Shown: one piece after another, positions 34,062 to 45,330 of the stretch
How positions within the stretch are numbered: position 1 is the stretch's first letter
Layout of the letters: the number at the start of each line of letters is the position of its first letter
Assembly (NCBI GenBank): GCA_007449985.2
Contig: VIIQ02000139.1
Location: 62,001-126,000 of the forward strand
Reading direction: 5' to 3'
DNA: 64,000 nucleotides
Source of the DNA: Desmodesmus armatus
Taxonomy: Eukaryota; Chlorophyta; Chlorophyceae; Sphaeropleales; Scenedesmaceae
The notes under the pieces: model-generated
The model's input: only the letters and a program-made list of their open reading frames with translations
The model's database searches: none
What the model was told of the DNA's origin: nothing
Program-made: the position numbers and the translations under genes

Positions 34062-36849
34062 ATGGCCAAGCAGCTTGTGATTGCCCTGCTGTGCGCAGCA
34101 GTGGCCGTTGCCGCAGCCAGGGAGCTTACCCAGGCTAAGATTAGCGTTTCTGAGCTTCCCAAGCAGCTGCAGGAGCTGAACTCACGGTGCGCTGCTGCAG
34201 CATTCCCAGTACTGGACCTTCTGCTTTGCGGTGTAGCCTTGCAGCCCTGGCATTGAATACTATTATTTTAGGTGTCAATTGTGATTGAGGTTTGCGTGCT
34301 CTCTTCAAAGCTATCCGGCAGGGCCAGCCCACGTACTGCTTTTACTGCCTGCACACACACGCAGCGCTCAGCTTCCCGATTACATACATCAGTGAATATC
34401 AGCGTGTTTGATAATCAGCTTGGGCAAAAACGTGACGCCCTTCATGCAGCGTCGGCTTCGACAGTCGGCTTCCCTCCTATTACTGCCCACCCCACCCACC
34501 CTGGCAAGCCAGCAGCAGCCTGTCTTCATCACCACTTTGTGCCACAGCCTCACCCACCCACACTATCTTACACCTTCCTCTGCTGCTGTATCCTCATTGC
34601 TGCGTCCTCACTGCAGCCTTGCTGCCCTGGCCGGCAAGAAGACCGACAACAAGGTCTCCGCTGCTTCCATCCTCGAGGCTGAGGAGTACGAGCCCAAGTA
34701 CGAGTCAAAGTACGAGCCTAAGTACGAGGCCCCCAAGAAGTCCTACAAGGGCGAGTCCAAGTACGAGGAGTCTGAGTACTACCCCGAGCCCAAGAAGGCC
34801 TATGGTGGCCCCAAGTACGGCTATGCCAAGGAGAAGGTGTCCGTCAAGCTGTACGAGAAGTTCCGCAGCCACCTGCGCCCCCAGCCCGGAAACGTGAACA
34901 CCTTCCAGTTCACGTGAGTGATGAGAACTTCTTTTGGGGTCCCCCTGGGAGCAGCTGCGGCTTTTTGACACCTGTCAGTGACTGCTATGGCAGCTGTACA
35001 GCCCAGTGCCTGTTGCAAGCCGGGTGGTGGCTGGCAACATGTCCGTGGTGAATATATAGCATGACACACAGACACTAGTCATGCAGTCAGCTGATGTCGA
35101 TAGCAAGCAGCCAATCTATGCATAGGCATGCCGCTGCCGTCCCTGAATGCATGCAATCAAGGTCTGCTGACCATCATTATGGGCAGCTTGACAGCTGGAG
35201 CCTGCCTATAACTTGCAGTGCCCGCGATCATCCACACACAGATCACCAAGCTGACAAGCTCACACACCCACACCTCCCCCTCCTCTGTTTTCTTCCCTAA
35301 ACCCCACAGCTCCGAGCTGACCTGCCAGAACCCCAAGGCCGAGCACGGCCCCGAGCACGAGGACGGCTTCATCGGCTTCCCCATTGTGTCTGACCGCATG
35401 AAGCTGGTGACCGTGGGTGTGTGCGAGTGGACCGTGACCCAGGTGAAGGAGCAGCGCATCAGCGAGCACGCCAAGCTCAAGGGTAACACCAACGTGGTGT
35501 GCACATTCACAGAGGAGGCTGAGCGCCACTGCAAGGGCGGCCAAGTGAGTTGGGAGGATATGGTTTCTGGGCTGGGGTTTGGGGTTAAGGGTTGCGCACT
35601 GCTGCACACTGCTGCTTCTGGGGTACAGCTAGCTACAGCTGACTCCCTACTGCTCAGCTGTACTGCTTGATCGGAAATGAGGCAGTAGCTAGCAGCAGCT
35701 GCTGGCTGGCTCCTATTGCACAGCTGTCTGAGCCTGGCTGTAGCACAGTCGGTTACAAGGCATGTCTGCATGTTCTGCTGCCTTGGCTTCCACACAGTCA
35801 CTCCAGGCTTACACACTGCAGCGCTGCGCACTGATGCCTGGTTGGTGCAGCTGCAAACACATACAGCTTGACACACTCTTATCGACCCTCCCTGACTATC
35901 ACCTTCCATTGCTGCCTGTCAACAACAGGAAATCCTGGAGGAGGGTCTGACCGTGTCCGGCCAGGGTCTGGTGTACAACTTCGAGTCTGCCCAGTACGGC
36001 TCCTACAAGGTAAGCCTGGGCCACTCCTAGCCAGCAGCGGGCCAGCACACACCCAATGCAGTTCTTTTCTGCTGCGCGCGCACAACATTGCTTCTGCACT
36101 TGCATTGTGCTGCTGGTAGTGCATCATGCCGCTGATAGGATCAATGTGACTGCTCGTGCTGCTGTCAAGATCAGTGCACCTCATCATGATCCATGAGCTG
36201 CTGGTAGTACTACCATCTATTCAAGTCACTAGCAGCACTTACTGACTCCGCATCTGCCCGTACTTCACCAACCCCCTTACGAACTGCAGGGTGAGCTGGC
36301 TGCTGATGCCAAGGATGGTGAGGAGCCCGAGGGTGTGGATGTGTACCTCAACCTGATCAACGGTGTCATCAACCGCGAGAAGGAGATGAAGTACGACAAC
36401 GGTGCCCTGCAGTACTTCTTCGGTGTGCCACCCACCAGCTTCGACAAGGGACGGTGAGTATTGACTCAACCACTGCTGCGGGGGTGCGGTGCGGTGCGCA
36501 CATACCACGTGGCCTGATAGCTTGGTGCAGGTTGCATGTTGCAGGGACAGCGCTGCATTTTGCCAAGCAGGTCAGCAGTGCACCTAGTGGTGTTGATGGC
36601 AACATGCACACTGCTGCCAGCAGCATGGGTTGGCAAGTGGGACTGCTTTCCATTTCAGCCTTTCTTAGCGCATCCCATGCACCCTGTAAGACATCCTGCA
36701 GCCCCGGCACAAGCTCACCCCGCCTATGCACTGCCCTCCCGCCCCTGTGACTCCGCCCTCCTCCCCCGCCCTGCAGTGATGCCACCTTCATGTCCGCCGA
36801 GAAGAAGGGAGACCCCACCGGCGAGTACACCTTCGTGTTCAAGAACTAA
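34062..36849 (+). CDS. Gene A: secreted Lys-Tyr-Glu repeat protein with four-Cys C-terminal domain
   Basis: Six exons in phase: 34062-34186, 34617-34913, 35310-35544, 35929-36009, 36290-36453 and 36777-36849, giving 324 residues. It starts with a signal peptide (MAKQLVIALLCAAVAVAAA, cleavage probably before RELTQ). A short helical segment (ELPKQLQEL) is followed, at about residues 60-110, by a repeat array of the kind YEPKYESKYEPKYE and YYPEPKKAY. The conserved C-terminal domain begins VSVKLYEKFRSHLRPQPGN and carries the four family cysteines: SELTC, GVCEWTV, VCTFTEEAER and HCK. It ends GDPTGEYTFVFKN. Codon use is very biased (Lys nearly always AAG, Tyr nearly always TAC), which suggests high expression. 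I do not recognise the domain. The Lys/Tyr/acidic array and the secretion signal suggest a cell-wall or matrix component, as inference only. First of four paralogues. Confidence 0.8.
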
Positions 36850-39466
36850 GCGTGCCGCTACGCCGTCCGGAGTGCCGGCGCCGGTGCGCTGCGCACCTAC
36901 GTGGCACACGTGCGCCTTGCTCGCCTTGTTCAATTCTACTGAACAATGCACCAAAATGATGTTGCTGCTTTTGTGAGCTGCCTTTCTGCGGCGCGCGCGC
37001 CGTGGTAGGCAGATAAGGGTCGGGGTGAAAGCCCCAACCCTGACACTCCAAGGCTGCTTGTATTGTTGCTTGTGATGATGCGGCCTTGCAATACAGGCTC
37101 GTCGTCCGACTGCTCTACCCTTTGTGGAGCAGGCAGCTGCAGGTGTATGTCTCGGGGGTGTGCCATTTGGCACGCACATTGTATTGGCAGGAGTGGTCTG
37201 TCTAAAGTGTCACGTTCTCTGACACTGCTGTCTCCTTTTTCTTTGCATCACTCGCATACAGGCACACAGGCTGTCGTAGTCTGGTGTCTTATCTACGCTC
37301 GCAGGATGCGCATGCATGCAGGCAGTGATGGTTTGCTGCTTCCCACATATGGAGTGTGAACATGCTGTGCTGGCGACGTGAATTGTTGCTATGATCGCAA
37401 CTGGGTTTTGCTGGGACTGTTCTGGGGCCGGTCATCAATGAATTTTAAAAAGTGTGACTGTGGCAGGCTGGGTAAAGTATCTGGGCAGTCCTATACATCC
37501 AAGTCTGCATGGTGTTCACATATCATGCTGTCAGGCTAGGGGCCAGCCAGTGCTGAGATGCATTGTGTTTGCAAACATGCCTGTCAACTTGTTTGTAAAA
37601 ATGATTATCATGTACAAAGGCTGACTGCAGCAAGAGGAAGTTGGCAGTAAACTTCAAACTAAAGCACAAAAAGCCAGCACATACAATCCAGTCCAAACAA
37701 ATCGCCTTCACAGAACGACGGCCTTGCAGCACAATCATATATATCCAGTCCGGCTTGGTGTACAAAATCATTACCAGCAACAGGGTATTGCTGCCGCAGC
37801 AGTGACTGCAACATGCATGCCACAGTGTGGTGCTTCGGTGCCCAGCCTTCAAGAAGTTGTTCAGCACATCATACACACAATCAGCCGCACATTGTCCAGT
37901 TGTTGTGGTATGCTTGGAAGGCTCACAAACACCTGCTGGCACACCTCTGCAGCCAACAGCAGCACACACATTCAGGCTTAGGCAAACTTAGGGGTTTGAT
38001 TGGGTTCTGAGACCTTTCTTGCATTCTGCGCATCTCGCACATGATATGATACTGTGTTTGCAGTGAGGGGCTGGCAGCTCTTGAGTTTCATAGCTACAGG
38101 TGACACATTCGCTAACCCTGCGCCCCTACATGCTGCCAGTCTAACTTGCTGCGGCATCTTTGGCGCCATCACTCCAGCACCAAAATGCTCAATTGTGTAG
38201 CCATGTGTGCGTGTGCGTGCACGTGCGTGTGTGAAAAACTGCCGGCAGTCACTTATCATGATGCATCATTCTGAGGCTAGCCTGTCAATTGCTGTCAAAA
38301 CTCACTGTTGGCTGGTAATGTCAGGTCACAGATTGCATATAACATGTGACATCTATGTGTCACATGCTGCAGCTGCAAGTCATGCTGTGCATGTTTGGCA
38401 GCTAGCTGCAAGCAGCACTAGTGTACTTTTGTAGCGCAGATGGGCATAGGGTTTTGTCAAGGGCGCGAGCAGCAGCCAGTGGCCTTGCTGACTGGCCATG
38501 CATCTGGGCTCCCTGGTTTGACACCTATAAGTTGTGGTTCCCTCTGGTTTGCTGTCCCATCTCCATAAATCAGTGATTGGCTGGCATGAGCTCTCGAGCT
38601 TCTTGGCTTCATGTGTATCATTGAGTATACAGTTGGGTGTCGAGAGTCCCATGCAGTACGCTGATAAGTGGGCTCCTAAAGCTGCACACGGATGATAAAG
38701 TAACAGCCACGTGCCCCCTGCTTCCTCACATGCTCTGACCGAGCTTTTGTCACAGTTTGTAAATTGAATTACAGTCAATAAAGCAGAGAGCTGAGTTGGA
38801 GGAGCTGCTGCTGAAGCAAACCAGCATGGTGCAGCTGTGGCCCACAGCCTGTGGGTGTATATGCGGGAAAGGCGAAGTCGGTCTGGCGCAAGCAGAAACC
38901 ACCTGCCCATTGCTGCTAAGCTCCGACAGGCTGATACTGCAATTAAAACCGCCCAGCAGTCTGCACCTCGAGGGCATGATGCCCCAGCTTATCCCGGTGA
39001 TAGTTCATATTGGCTGTCATATTTGGCCAGAATATATCTCATAATCTGGGTTCATATTCTGCTGGAAGTTTTATATTCTGGTGAAAGCGTCATATCCGCC
39101 TAAAAATTACATATCTGCTTACTACACAGTGGCTCTCTCAAGCTGCAGGCCACACAACAACCTGAACAAGGCATAACAACATGCATAGCCACTTGAACCA
39201 AGGCAAATAGCAGCCAAAAAAGACACAATGCACTTGCATCCTATAGAACCCTGAACAAGCCATAATCGTTATGGCATACGCAGAGCACCCAGCAGTGCAG
39301 CAGCCAAAAGCAGGCTCTGAACACCAAGCATCTTCATCAAAGAGCTCCTACAGAACCCTGGAATAGCCTCAACCACAAGCATAGCACACATGTAGCTGCC
39401 GAATCAGAACACAGACACTGCAAGAACTATGCAGATACCACCAAGAGCTGCCTACTCAGCTACAAT
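36850..39466. other. Intergenic stretch between gene A and the recombinase remnant
   Basis: No gene is recognisable. It contains an AT-richer block (38998-39115) with repeated CATATT/ATATTC words, and one copy of a dispersed repeat. The first few hundred bases are probably the gene A 3' UTR. Confidence 0.4.
38888..38988. repeat. Dispersed repeat, copy 1
   Basis: About 100 bp running from CAAGCAGAAACCACCTGCCC to GCATGATGCCCCAGC. It is nearly identical to 41813-41917 apart from a small indel and a few substitutions. There are no obvious terminal repeats. Confidence 0.85.
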
Positions 39467-41647
39467 CTAATCGTCGTCATCATCAATCAGTGCTGAGCGG
39501 CGCACCCTCAGCCCCGCATTGTTGCCTGGCTGCTGCACAAACCCTGCTGCTGCTGGGTGACAATAGGGGTTGTTGCCTGGCTGCTGCACAAACCCTGCTG
39601 CCGCTGGGTAGCCGTAGGGGTTCCAGGCGGCCTGCACAGGAGGCCAAGCCTGGGGTCCAGGCAGGCCTGGTGCTGCTGCTGGGGCCCATTGAGAGGAATG
39701 GCCGTACCAAGGAGGGAAGCTGGGCTGGGCCTGGGGGACATTTATGTTGATGGTGATGCCGCCCCCGGCTGCTGGCAGGTGGTGCTGCTGTAGCTGCTGC
39801 TGGTAGCCCTGCTGTTGGTAGGTAATGTCAGCTGGCTGCTGCTGTGGTGCCTGAGCGGGCTTGGGTTTCTTGACAGGTGGCGGTGATGTCACATCCTCAT
39901 ACTCCTCAAGGTTGATGATCTCATCCTCCCAGCGGGGAACACTGCCAGTGGTGGCAGGGGCTTGCGGGCGGGGGCATGTTGAACTGCTTGGGCCGAGCTG
40001 CTTGCTGTCGCCTTCAGTGGGTGGGGCAGACAGGGGCTTGCTGTTGGCAGGGGCTGGCAGGGGGGTAGCCTCGGTCAGGAAGCCGAGGGCGCTGACCTTC
40101 TGTGCAGCCTCGTGCTGATGCTGCTGCCGCATGCGGGCAACCTCTGCCATCTGTGCGTCATCAATCCTATGTAGCAGCAGGTGGCAAGCAGCAAACAAAC
40201 AACGGCAGGGGGTGTCAGGGGGGGTGGGTATGTGGTGCCCAGAGAAAGCTTGATGTCCAGCATGCCCTGACACCTGCTCCCTGCCTATCACCTGTTTGCA
40301 TGCAAAAGGCGGCACAGATCACAGCATGAAGACATCTCACACATGCAAAAGGCTGCATAGACCACAGCAGGAACACACCTCACGCAAGAACGCAGCCCCA
40401 AAGGGTTGATGTGCCTGCTCAGGCGCATGATGGCGACCTCGGGCATACCCGCCCTGTAGCAAGCCTCGATGAACGTTCTGCGCATGCCGTGGTTGGCGCG
40501 GGGCTGCAGGCCGGCCAGGTGGCAGGCAGCTTAGAGTAGGTAGGTAGCCTGAGCCTCACCCATTGGGCCGTTGGTGAACTCGTCCTTGAACTTGGTGATG
40601 TCAAACTCAGCCTGCAGGTGTAGAAACACAACTGATGACTCATCAAGGGCCTCAGCATCAAAGACCTGCACACCACCACAATGCTGCAAAGGGCCAGTGC
40701 AGTTGATCTACAAGAGCAGCCATGGAGGTGTCAACGTGATGGACCCACCGCCAACACCAACAAACAGTACGCATCCTGCACCACGGCACTCAGCTACACA
40801 CCTTCTGCTCCCCAGCCTTGGCATTGTAGTGCTTCATCTGCAGGAACAGCCTGTCACAGCACGTGTCCCTGTTGCTGTTGGCAAAGGCGATCTGACGGTA
40901 TTTGGCATCCTCCTACAGGATATGAAAGCCGTCCAGGTAGGGCGTGGAACCTCTGTAGTTCTTGATGATGGGGTCCAGGTCAAGCATCTGGGCGCCGCGG
41001 CTTTGCTTCAGCTCGCCCTGGTTTTGCTTGATTGATGACGAGGGCTCAAAGAAGATGACGTCGATGCCGTTGTCGTCCTTGCCGGGCTTGAAGTCACTGC
41101 AAACAGCAGTCAGCGCAGGGTAGCGGCAGGTTCGTGTGGCTGGCAAGAACATGCAGCCGTGGTGTGGTTGCAAACCGACCGAAATGAATGCTGTCAGCAA
41201 TACAAACAGAAGAGTGCCAGCCACATGCATACCACACAGCCACAGCCACAGGCAACTGATGTGAGTCTGAAATTCTCACCTGACCCGCAGCTGCACCAGC
41301 TCCCCTGCCCGTCCACCCCACTCAAGCTCCACCCACAGATACTTGCGCAGGTTGTGGGAGAAGGAGGAGTTGGCCAGCTGGCGTGCGATGTCCAGCATGT
41401 GTGCCAGCTCGTGCGGCTTGAACGCGGGCTGCTGCTTGATCTTGCCCAGGCCAGCAGCAGTCAGCTGGCGGCAGGTGGAGTCGGCCGCGGTGCTCAGCTT
41501 GACGTCCTTGCTCAGGCTGATGGGCAGGGGTGCAGGCTTGCCCTCGAGCTCCAGGTGCTTGTAACTTGTGTTGATGACTCGAATCACACCGCGCACCATG
41601 TCCAGCAGGGCACCACGCTTGTAGTCCTGGCCGTTTTGCTGCTTGGC
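39467..41647 (-). pseudogene. Decayed tyrosine recombinase (Crypton- or DIRS-like), catalytic Tyr replaced by Cys
   Basis: Four segments on - join in phase: 41647-41280, 41096-40802, 40665-40379 and 40166-39467. The Arg motif is WGGRAGELVQLRVSDF (box I), rebuilt by the first splice. Box II is HGMRRTFIEACYRAGMPE (H-x-x-R) and box III is IMRLSRH. Nine residues after the box III His, where XerC/D-type enzymes have the nucleophilic Tyr, the sequence is INPLGLRSC: Cys (TGC, one change from TAC). Two in-frame stops interrupt the frame: TAG at 40915-40913 and TAA at 40533-40531, both one C-to-T change from Gln codons. The C-terminal segment is a Pro/Gln-rich tail ending in an acidic run. The 5' end is missing or unplaced. 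By family such enzymes integrate or excise DNA; this copy should be unable to. A Crypton, a DIRS remnant or a domesticated recombinase cannot be told apart here. Confidence 0.75.
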
Positions 41648-41812
41648 CTGCAGGACAACATGCACAAAACCCAGCATTGATGTGGTGAGCGTTTGAGCAC
41701 CATTCAAACTTGAGCATGCAAAGCTTCGGCACATCCCCAGCACAGACAGTGGTGCCTGCGCATAAGGCCAGCACACGTAGCCTGCGTGCACCAGCAGCAT
41801 GCAGGACGTGCT

Positions 41813-41917
41813 GGCAAGCAGAAACCAACTGCCCATTGCTGCTAAGCTCCGACACTGAGCGGATACTGCAATCAAAACCGCCCAGCAGTCTGCACCTCGA
41901 GGGCATGATGCCCCAGC
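41813..41917. repeat. Dispersed repeat, copy 2
   Basis: Near-identical partner of 38888-38988, differing mainly by ACACTGAGCGG versus ACAGGCTG in the middle. The two copies lie on either side of the recombinase remnant, in the same orientation. Confidence 0.85.
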
Positions 41918-42203
41918 ATACACAGGCACCCAGATAAACTGGATAAGAAGAGCCCAGCAGCTGAACATTCGGTTACGTCTGTCAGGAGTATGCAGACGCA
42001 GAATGACCTGCACAAACGTCTTCGTTGAACAAGTTTTGTTCATGTTATCTGGCTGCATCAGCTGTTGGAGTGCTGGATGCAAGGTGGGCACTCATATGTT
42101 TGTGTGCCTTCTGTTAGGCAACCATTCTGTCGAAAGTTACACAGAAGCGCAAAAGAAAGATATCATAATGATTAATGCAAATAGAAAGGCGCCAATGCCA
42201 TGC

Positions 42204-42265
42204 AGGACAGCCGGCAACCTCAGAATGGGTAACGTGCTGTGTACAAGCCACCGGCCGGCTGTCCT
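42204..42265. repeat. Inverted repeat (12-bp stem) upstream of gene B
   Basis: AGGACAGCCGGC at 42204-42215 pairs perfectly with GCCGGCTGTCCT at 42254-42265, across a 38-nt loop. It sits just before the TATA-like element and could be a regulatory site or simply chance. Confidence 0.6.
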
Positions 42266-42486
42266 CTTGTCGTACAAGTCCGAGTGCATAAATAGAGACG
42301 AAAATTAGTTGATCCTGCAGTGTAGAGCCGTCTCAGTTGCTCAATCAGGGGTTCAGTCCGCACACGTAAAACTGCACGGTACTGAAGGCAGCCATCCTCA
42401 TAGCATCTCCGCCCCCATCCCGGTCTACGAGTGCAGTCTAAGCACTACCTGTCGAGTTCGTCTTGAATTTATTGCAGCCAGCAACG

Positions 42487-45330
42487 ATGGCAAAGATTGT
42501 GCTCGCCCTTCTGTGCGCTGCTGTGGCTATGGCCGCAGCCAGGGAGCTCCTTGCTCCTCTGCCATCCCTGAGCGTGGCATCTCTGCCCAAGAAGCTGCAG
42601 GAGCTCAATGAGCGGTGAGCTTGGCTGCTTGCAGTAGACCGCTGGAGTCTGCTTTCTCCAGGCTGGCAGCATGAGGCAGCAAGCGCCTGAAATAGTATAA
42701 AGATAGTGCTTCGCATTGATTCAGCCCACGTGCGGGCTCCTTGGAGCCAAGCATCGGAAGCGCAGCAGAAACGTACTTGCAGGGGCAGTATCTTCGGCGA
42801 CATGCACAAAGCATTCGCCTCGTCTACATCAAGCAGCAATTATGTTTACGTCTCCAGCACAGAGCGGCAACCACACCTCCGGAATATTGAAACACCCAAA
42901 CGCGGTCCCTTACATGCAGTGTGGTCCACATGATACCACATCTCTTTCAAAAGCAATACACTGACATCCGCATATCCCCTGTGTCCTCTGCCTCGCTGCC
43001 CCACCCCACCTCACCCCCTACAGCATGGCAACAGCAGAGGAGCCCAGCAAGGTTGCAGCAGCCAGTGTGGAGACAGAGGAGGCATACTATGGTGGCGAGT
43101 ATGAGCCTAAGTACGAGCCCAACTACGACCCCAAGTATGAGCCCAAGTATGGCAAGGACGAGTACTACCCCGAGCCCAAGTATGGCAAGGACGAGTACTA
43201 CCCCGAGCCCAAGAAGGCCTACGGCAGCAGCAAGGTGTCCGTCAAGCTGTACGAGAAGTTCCGCAGCCACCTGCGCCCCCAGCCCGGAAACGAGCACACC
43301 TTCCAGTTCACGTGAGTCTACAGCTACACACCATTCCCTGCCTGCATGGCTGGGCAGGCATGGGGTGGTCAACAGCACGTGCCTGCTATTTGGATGACAG
43401 CCTGGCAGGCCTAAGCCAGGTTCTACCCCTCCCAGGATGTCTACTGTGTTGTCACAGCTATTTGCAACTGATATGACACAATCATCACATGCAACCTCCT
43501 GTTTCAGGCTGCATGTAGCAACCATGCTGCTGCTGCAGTGGCTGTTGCTGCTTGAATCTCCGCACCCATCATGCTGCTCTCCTCACCACAGCATCCTCAC
43601 ACCTTGCCGTCCTCACCCACTCACCCTGCTGTCCTCACCCTGCTGTTCCTCCTGTTGAACCCTGCTGCTGCTTTCCCTAAACCCCACAGCTCCGAGCTGA
43701 CCTGCCAGAACCCTAAGAAGATTGAGACTGAGCACGAGGACGGCATCATCGGCTTCCCTCTGGTGACCGACCGCATGAAGCTGGTGACCGTGGGTGTGTG
43801 CGAGTGGACTGTGACCCTGGTCAAGGAGCAGCAGATCAGCGAGCACGCCGCCCTCAAGGGTAACACCAACGTGGTGTGGTGAGTAGCATGCAAGGGTTTA
43901 GGGTCTATGTAGAGGCTAGGAGTGCCGCTGTTCAACTGCATACACATGCTTGCTTGCTAACCTTCCTGCCACCTGTGATCAGCTTTTGCTGCAGCCATAA
44001 CTCCCAGTGCACAGTACACCGACGGTGGACCGAGCTCAGCACCCCTGAGCGCAGCTGCGCATGCTGTGCGCCTCAGTCTCCCTACTGCCCACATGCCCTG
44101 CGCAGCTCCCCAATCCATGCAGGCAGTAAGCCAAAGCATCACACCTTGCCGTAGCTCCCTGAGTTGCCCTGCCAGGCCAGGCCAGCGGCTGCGCATGTAT
44201 GTTGACTTAGTGATGTGTGTTATGTGTTGTGTGCAGCACATTCACCGAGGAGGCTGAGCGCCACTGCAAGCACGCTGCTGAGGTGCTGGAGGAGGGCCTG
44301 ACCGTGTCCGGCCAGGGTCTGGTGTACAACTTCGACAACGCCCAGTACGGCTCCTACAAGGTAAGCCACCTCTGGTCGCACATGGCACGAGCTTGCCCCC
44401 ACATGAAATGTTGGTAGATTTGATCAGTGCATCATCCTTGCAGCACACCAGACAGCTAGACCAAAGCAGTTCCCATCAATCCAACGTCAGCGTGCACAGC
44501 GCACATAGGCCACGCCGCTGCATGACCGCGTAGCTGCAGCTTGGGGCAACTGTCACTCCTTTAAGCAGCCCAGTAAACATGCATCTTGACGCAGCTGCCG
44601 GCGGAACCATCACACACCCACCTGAATCTCATTCTCAGTCATTCAACCACCGCCCTCACCACCCCCTGTCGTGCCTCATACCTCACAGGCCACCCCAAGG
44701 CTGAGAAGAAGGACGAAGAGGCAGAGGAGCCCGTTGCCGACGGCCTGGACGTGTACCTCGCCCTGATCAACGGCGTGGTTGGCCGCAACAAGGAGCTCAA
44801 GTACGACAACGGTGCCCTGCAGTACTTCTTCGGTGTGCCACCCAAGGTGCCGATGCCAAGGCCCGCGATGTCATGAGCATCCAGAGCCAGCAGTCCGGTA
44901 AGCAGGGTTTAGGGTACTGCTGGGGTTTAGAGGGATGGATTTGGAGGGTGTGGGAACTGGCTTTGGGAGGGGTCCCAGGGGGGCGTGATTCAGCGCACGT
45001 GTGTTGCCTGCGCTTGTTGGCTACACTGGGTAGCCTAGATTCTGCCTGCTCAGAGGGTTTTAGCTACTGCTGGGGTTTTGGGGGATGGGGTTTTGAGGGC
45101 GTGCTTGGTGGGTTTGGGAGGGGTCCCAGGGGCGTTACCAGCGCCCATCTCAGCGCTCAGCGCATATGTGTCACCTGTGCTTGTTGGCTACTCTGAGTGA
45201 CCAGACATCTGTATTGCAACCTTGCTCACACTGTTGCGCATCCAGAAGGCTCATCATGCTGCTGCTTGCTGTTGCTGCTGTTTGCGCAGGCGACCCCACC
45301 GGAGAGTACACCCTGGTGTTCAAGCACTAA
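42487..45330 (+). CDS. Gene B: secreted Lys-Tyr-Glu repeat protein, frame broken by one missing base
   Basis: Exons 42487-42614, 43024-43311, 43690-43878, 44237-44360, 44700-44897 and 45290-45330. Signal peptide MAKIVLALLCAAVAMAAA; the array contains YEPKYEPNYDPKYEPKY and two YGKDEYYPEPK units; then the same four-Cys domain (VSVKLYEKFRSHLRPQPGN, SELTC, GVCEWTV, CTFTEEAER, HC). The exons sum to 968 nt, one short of a multiple of three. At about 44844-44848 the sequence reads CCCAAGGTGCC. One more G would give FFGVPPKGADAKARDV, matching gene D's YARDV and leading in frame through the last exon to TGEYTLVFKH. As written, the frame ends early at TGA 44874-44876 (301 residues instead of 322). The acceptor of exon 5 (CCCCAAG|GCT) is atypical; CACAG six bases earlier would be out of frame. 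Confidence 0.7.
44903..45200. repeat. Tandem duplication inside the last intron of gene B
   Basis: Two diverged copies with a period of about 150 bp, both containing TACTGCTGGGGTTT, then GGGAGGGGTCCCAGG, and ending in TGTGCTTGTTGGCTAC-type sequence. Each copy opens with a telomere-like AGGGTTT(T)AG motif. Confidence 0.75.

Larger units (their letters stand above)
41648..42486. other. Upstream region of gene B
   Basis: It contains the second dispersed-repeat copy, a hairpin, and a TATA-like GCATAAATAG at about 42287, some 200 bp before the gene B ATG. Missing 5' exons of the recombinase remnant (-) could also have been here; none is recognisable. Confidence 0.4.

Noticed and set aside
34062..36849. 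Assigning the A-D domain to dirigent, lipocalin or FEA1/H43 families
   Set aside because: A vague resemblance of the TGEYTFVFK ending and of a secreted algal protein is not enough; no diagnostic motif of those families is present.
39467..41647. Stop-codon reassignment (TAG/TAA read as Gln) to explain the recombinase
   Set aside because: Genes A, C, D and MYND end naturally at TAA or TAG, and intact reading of those genes needs standard stops.
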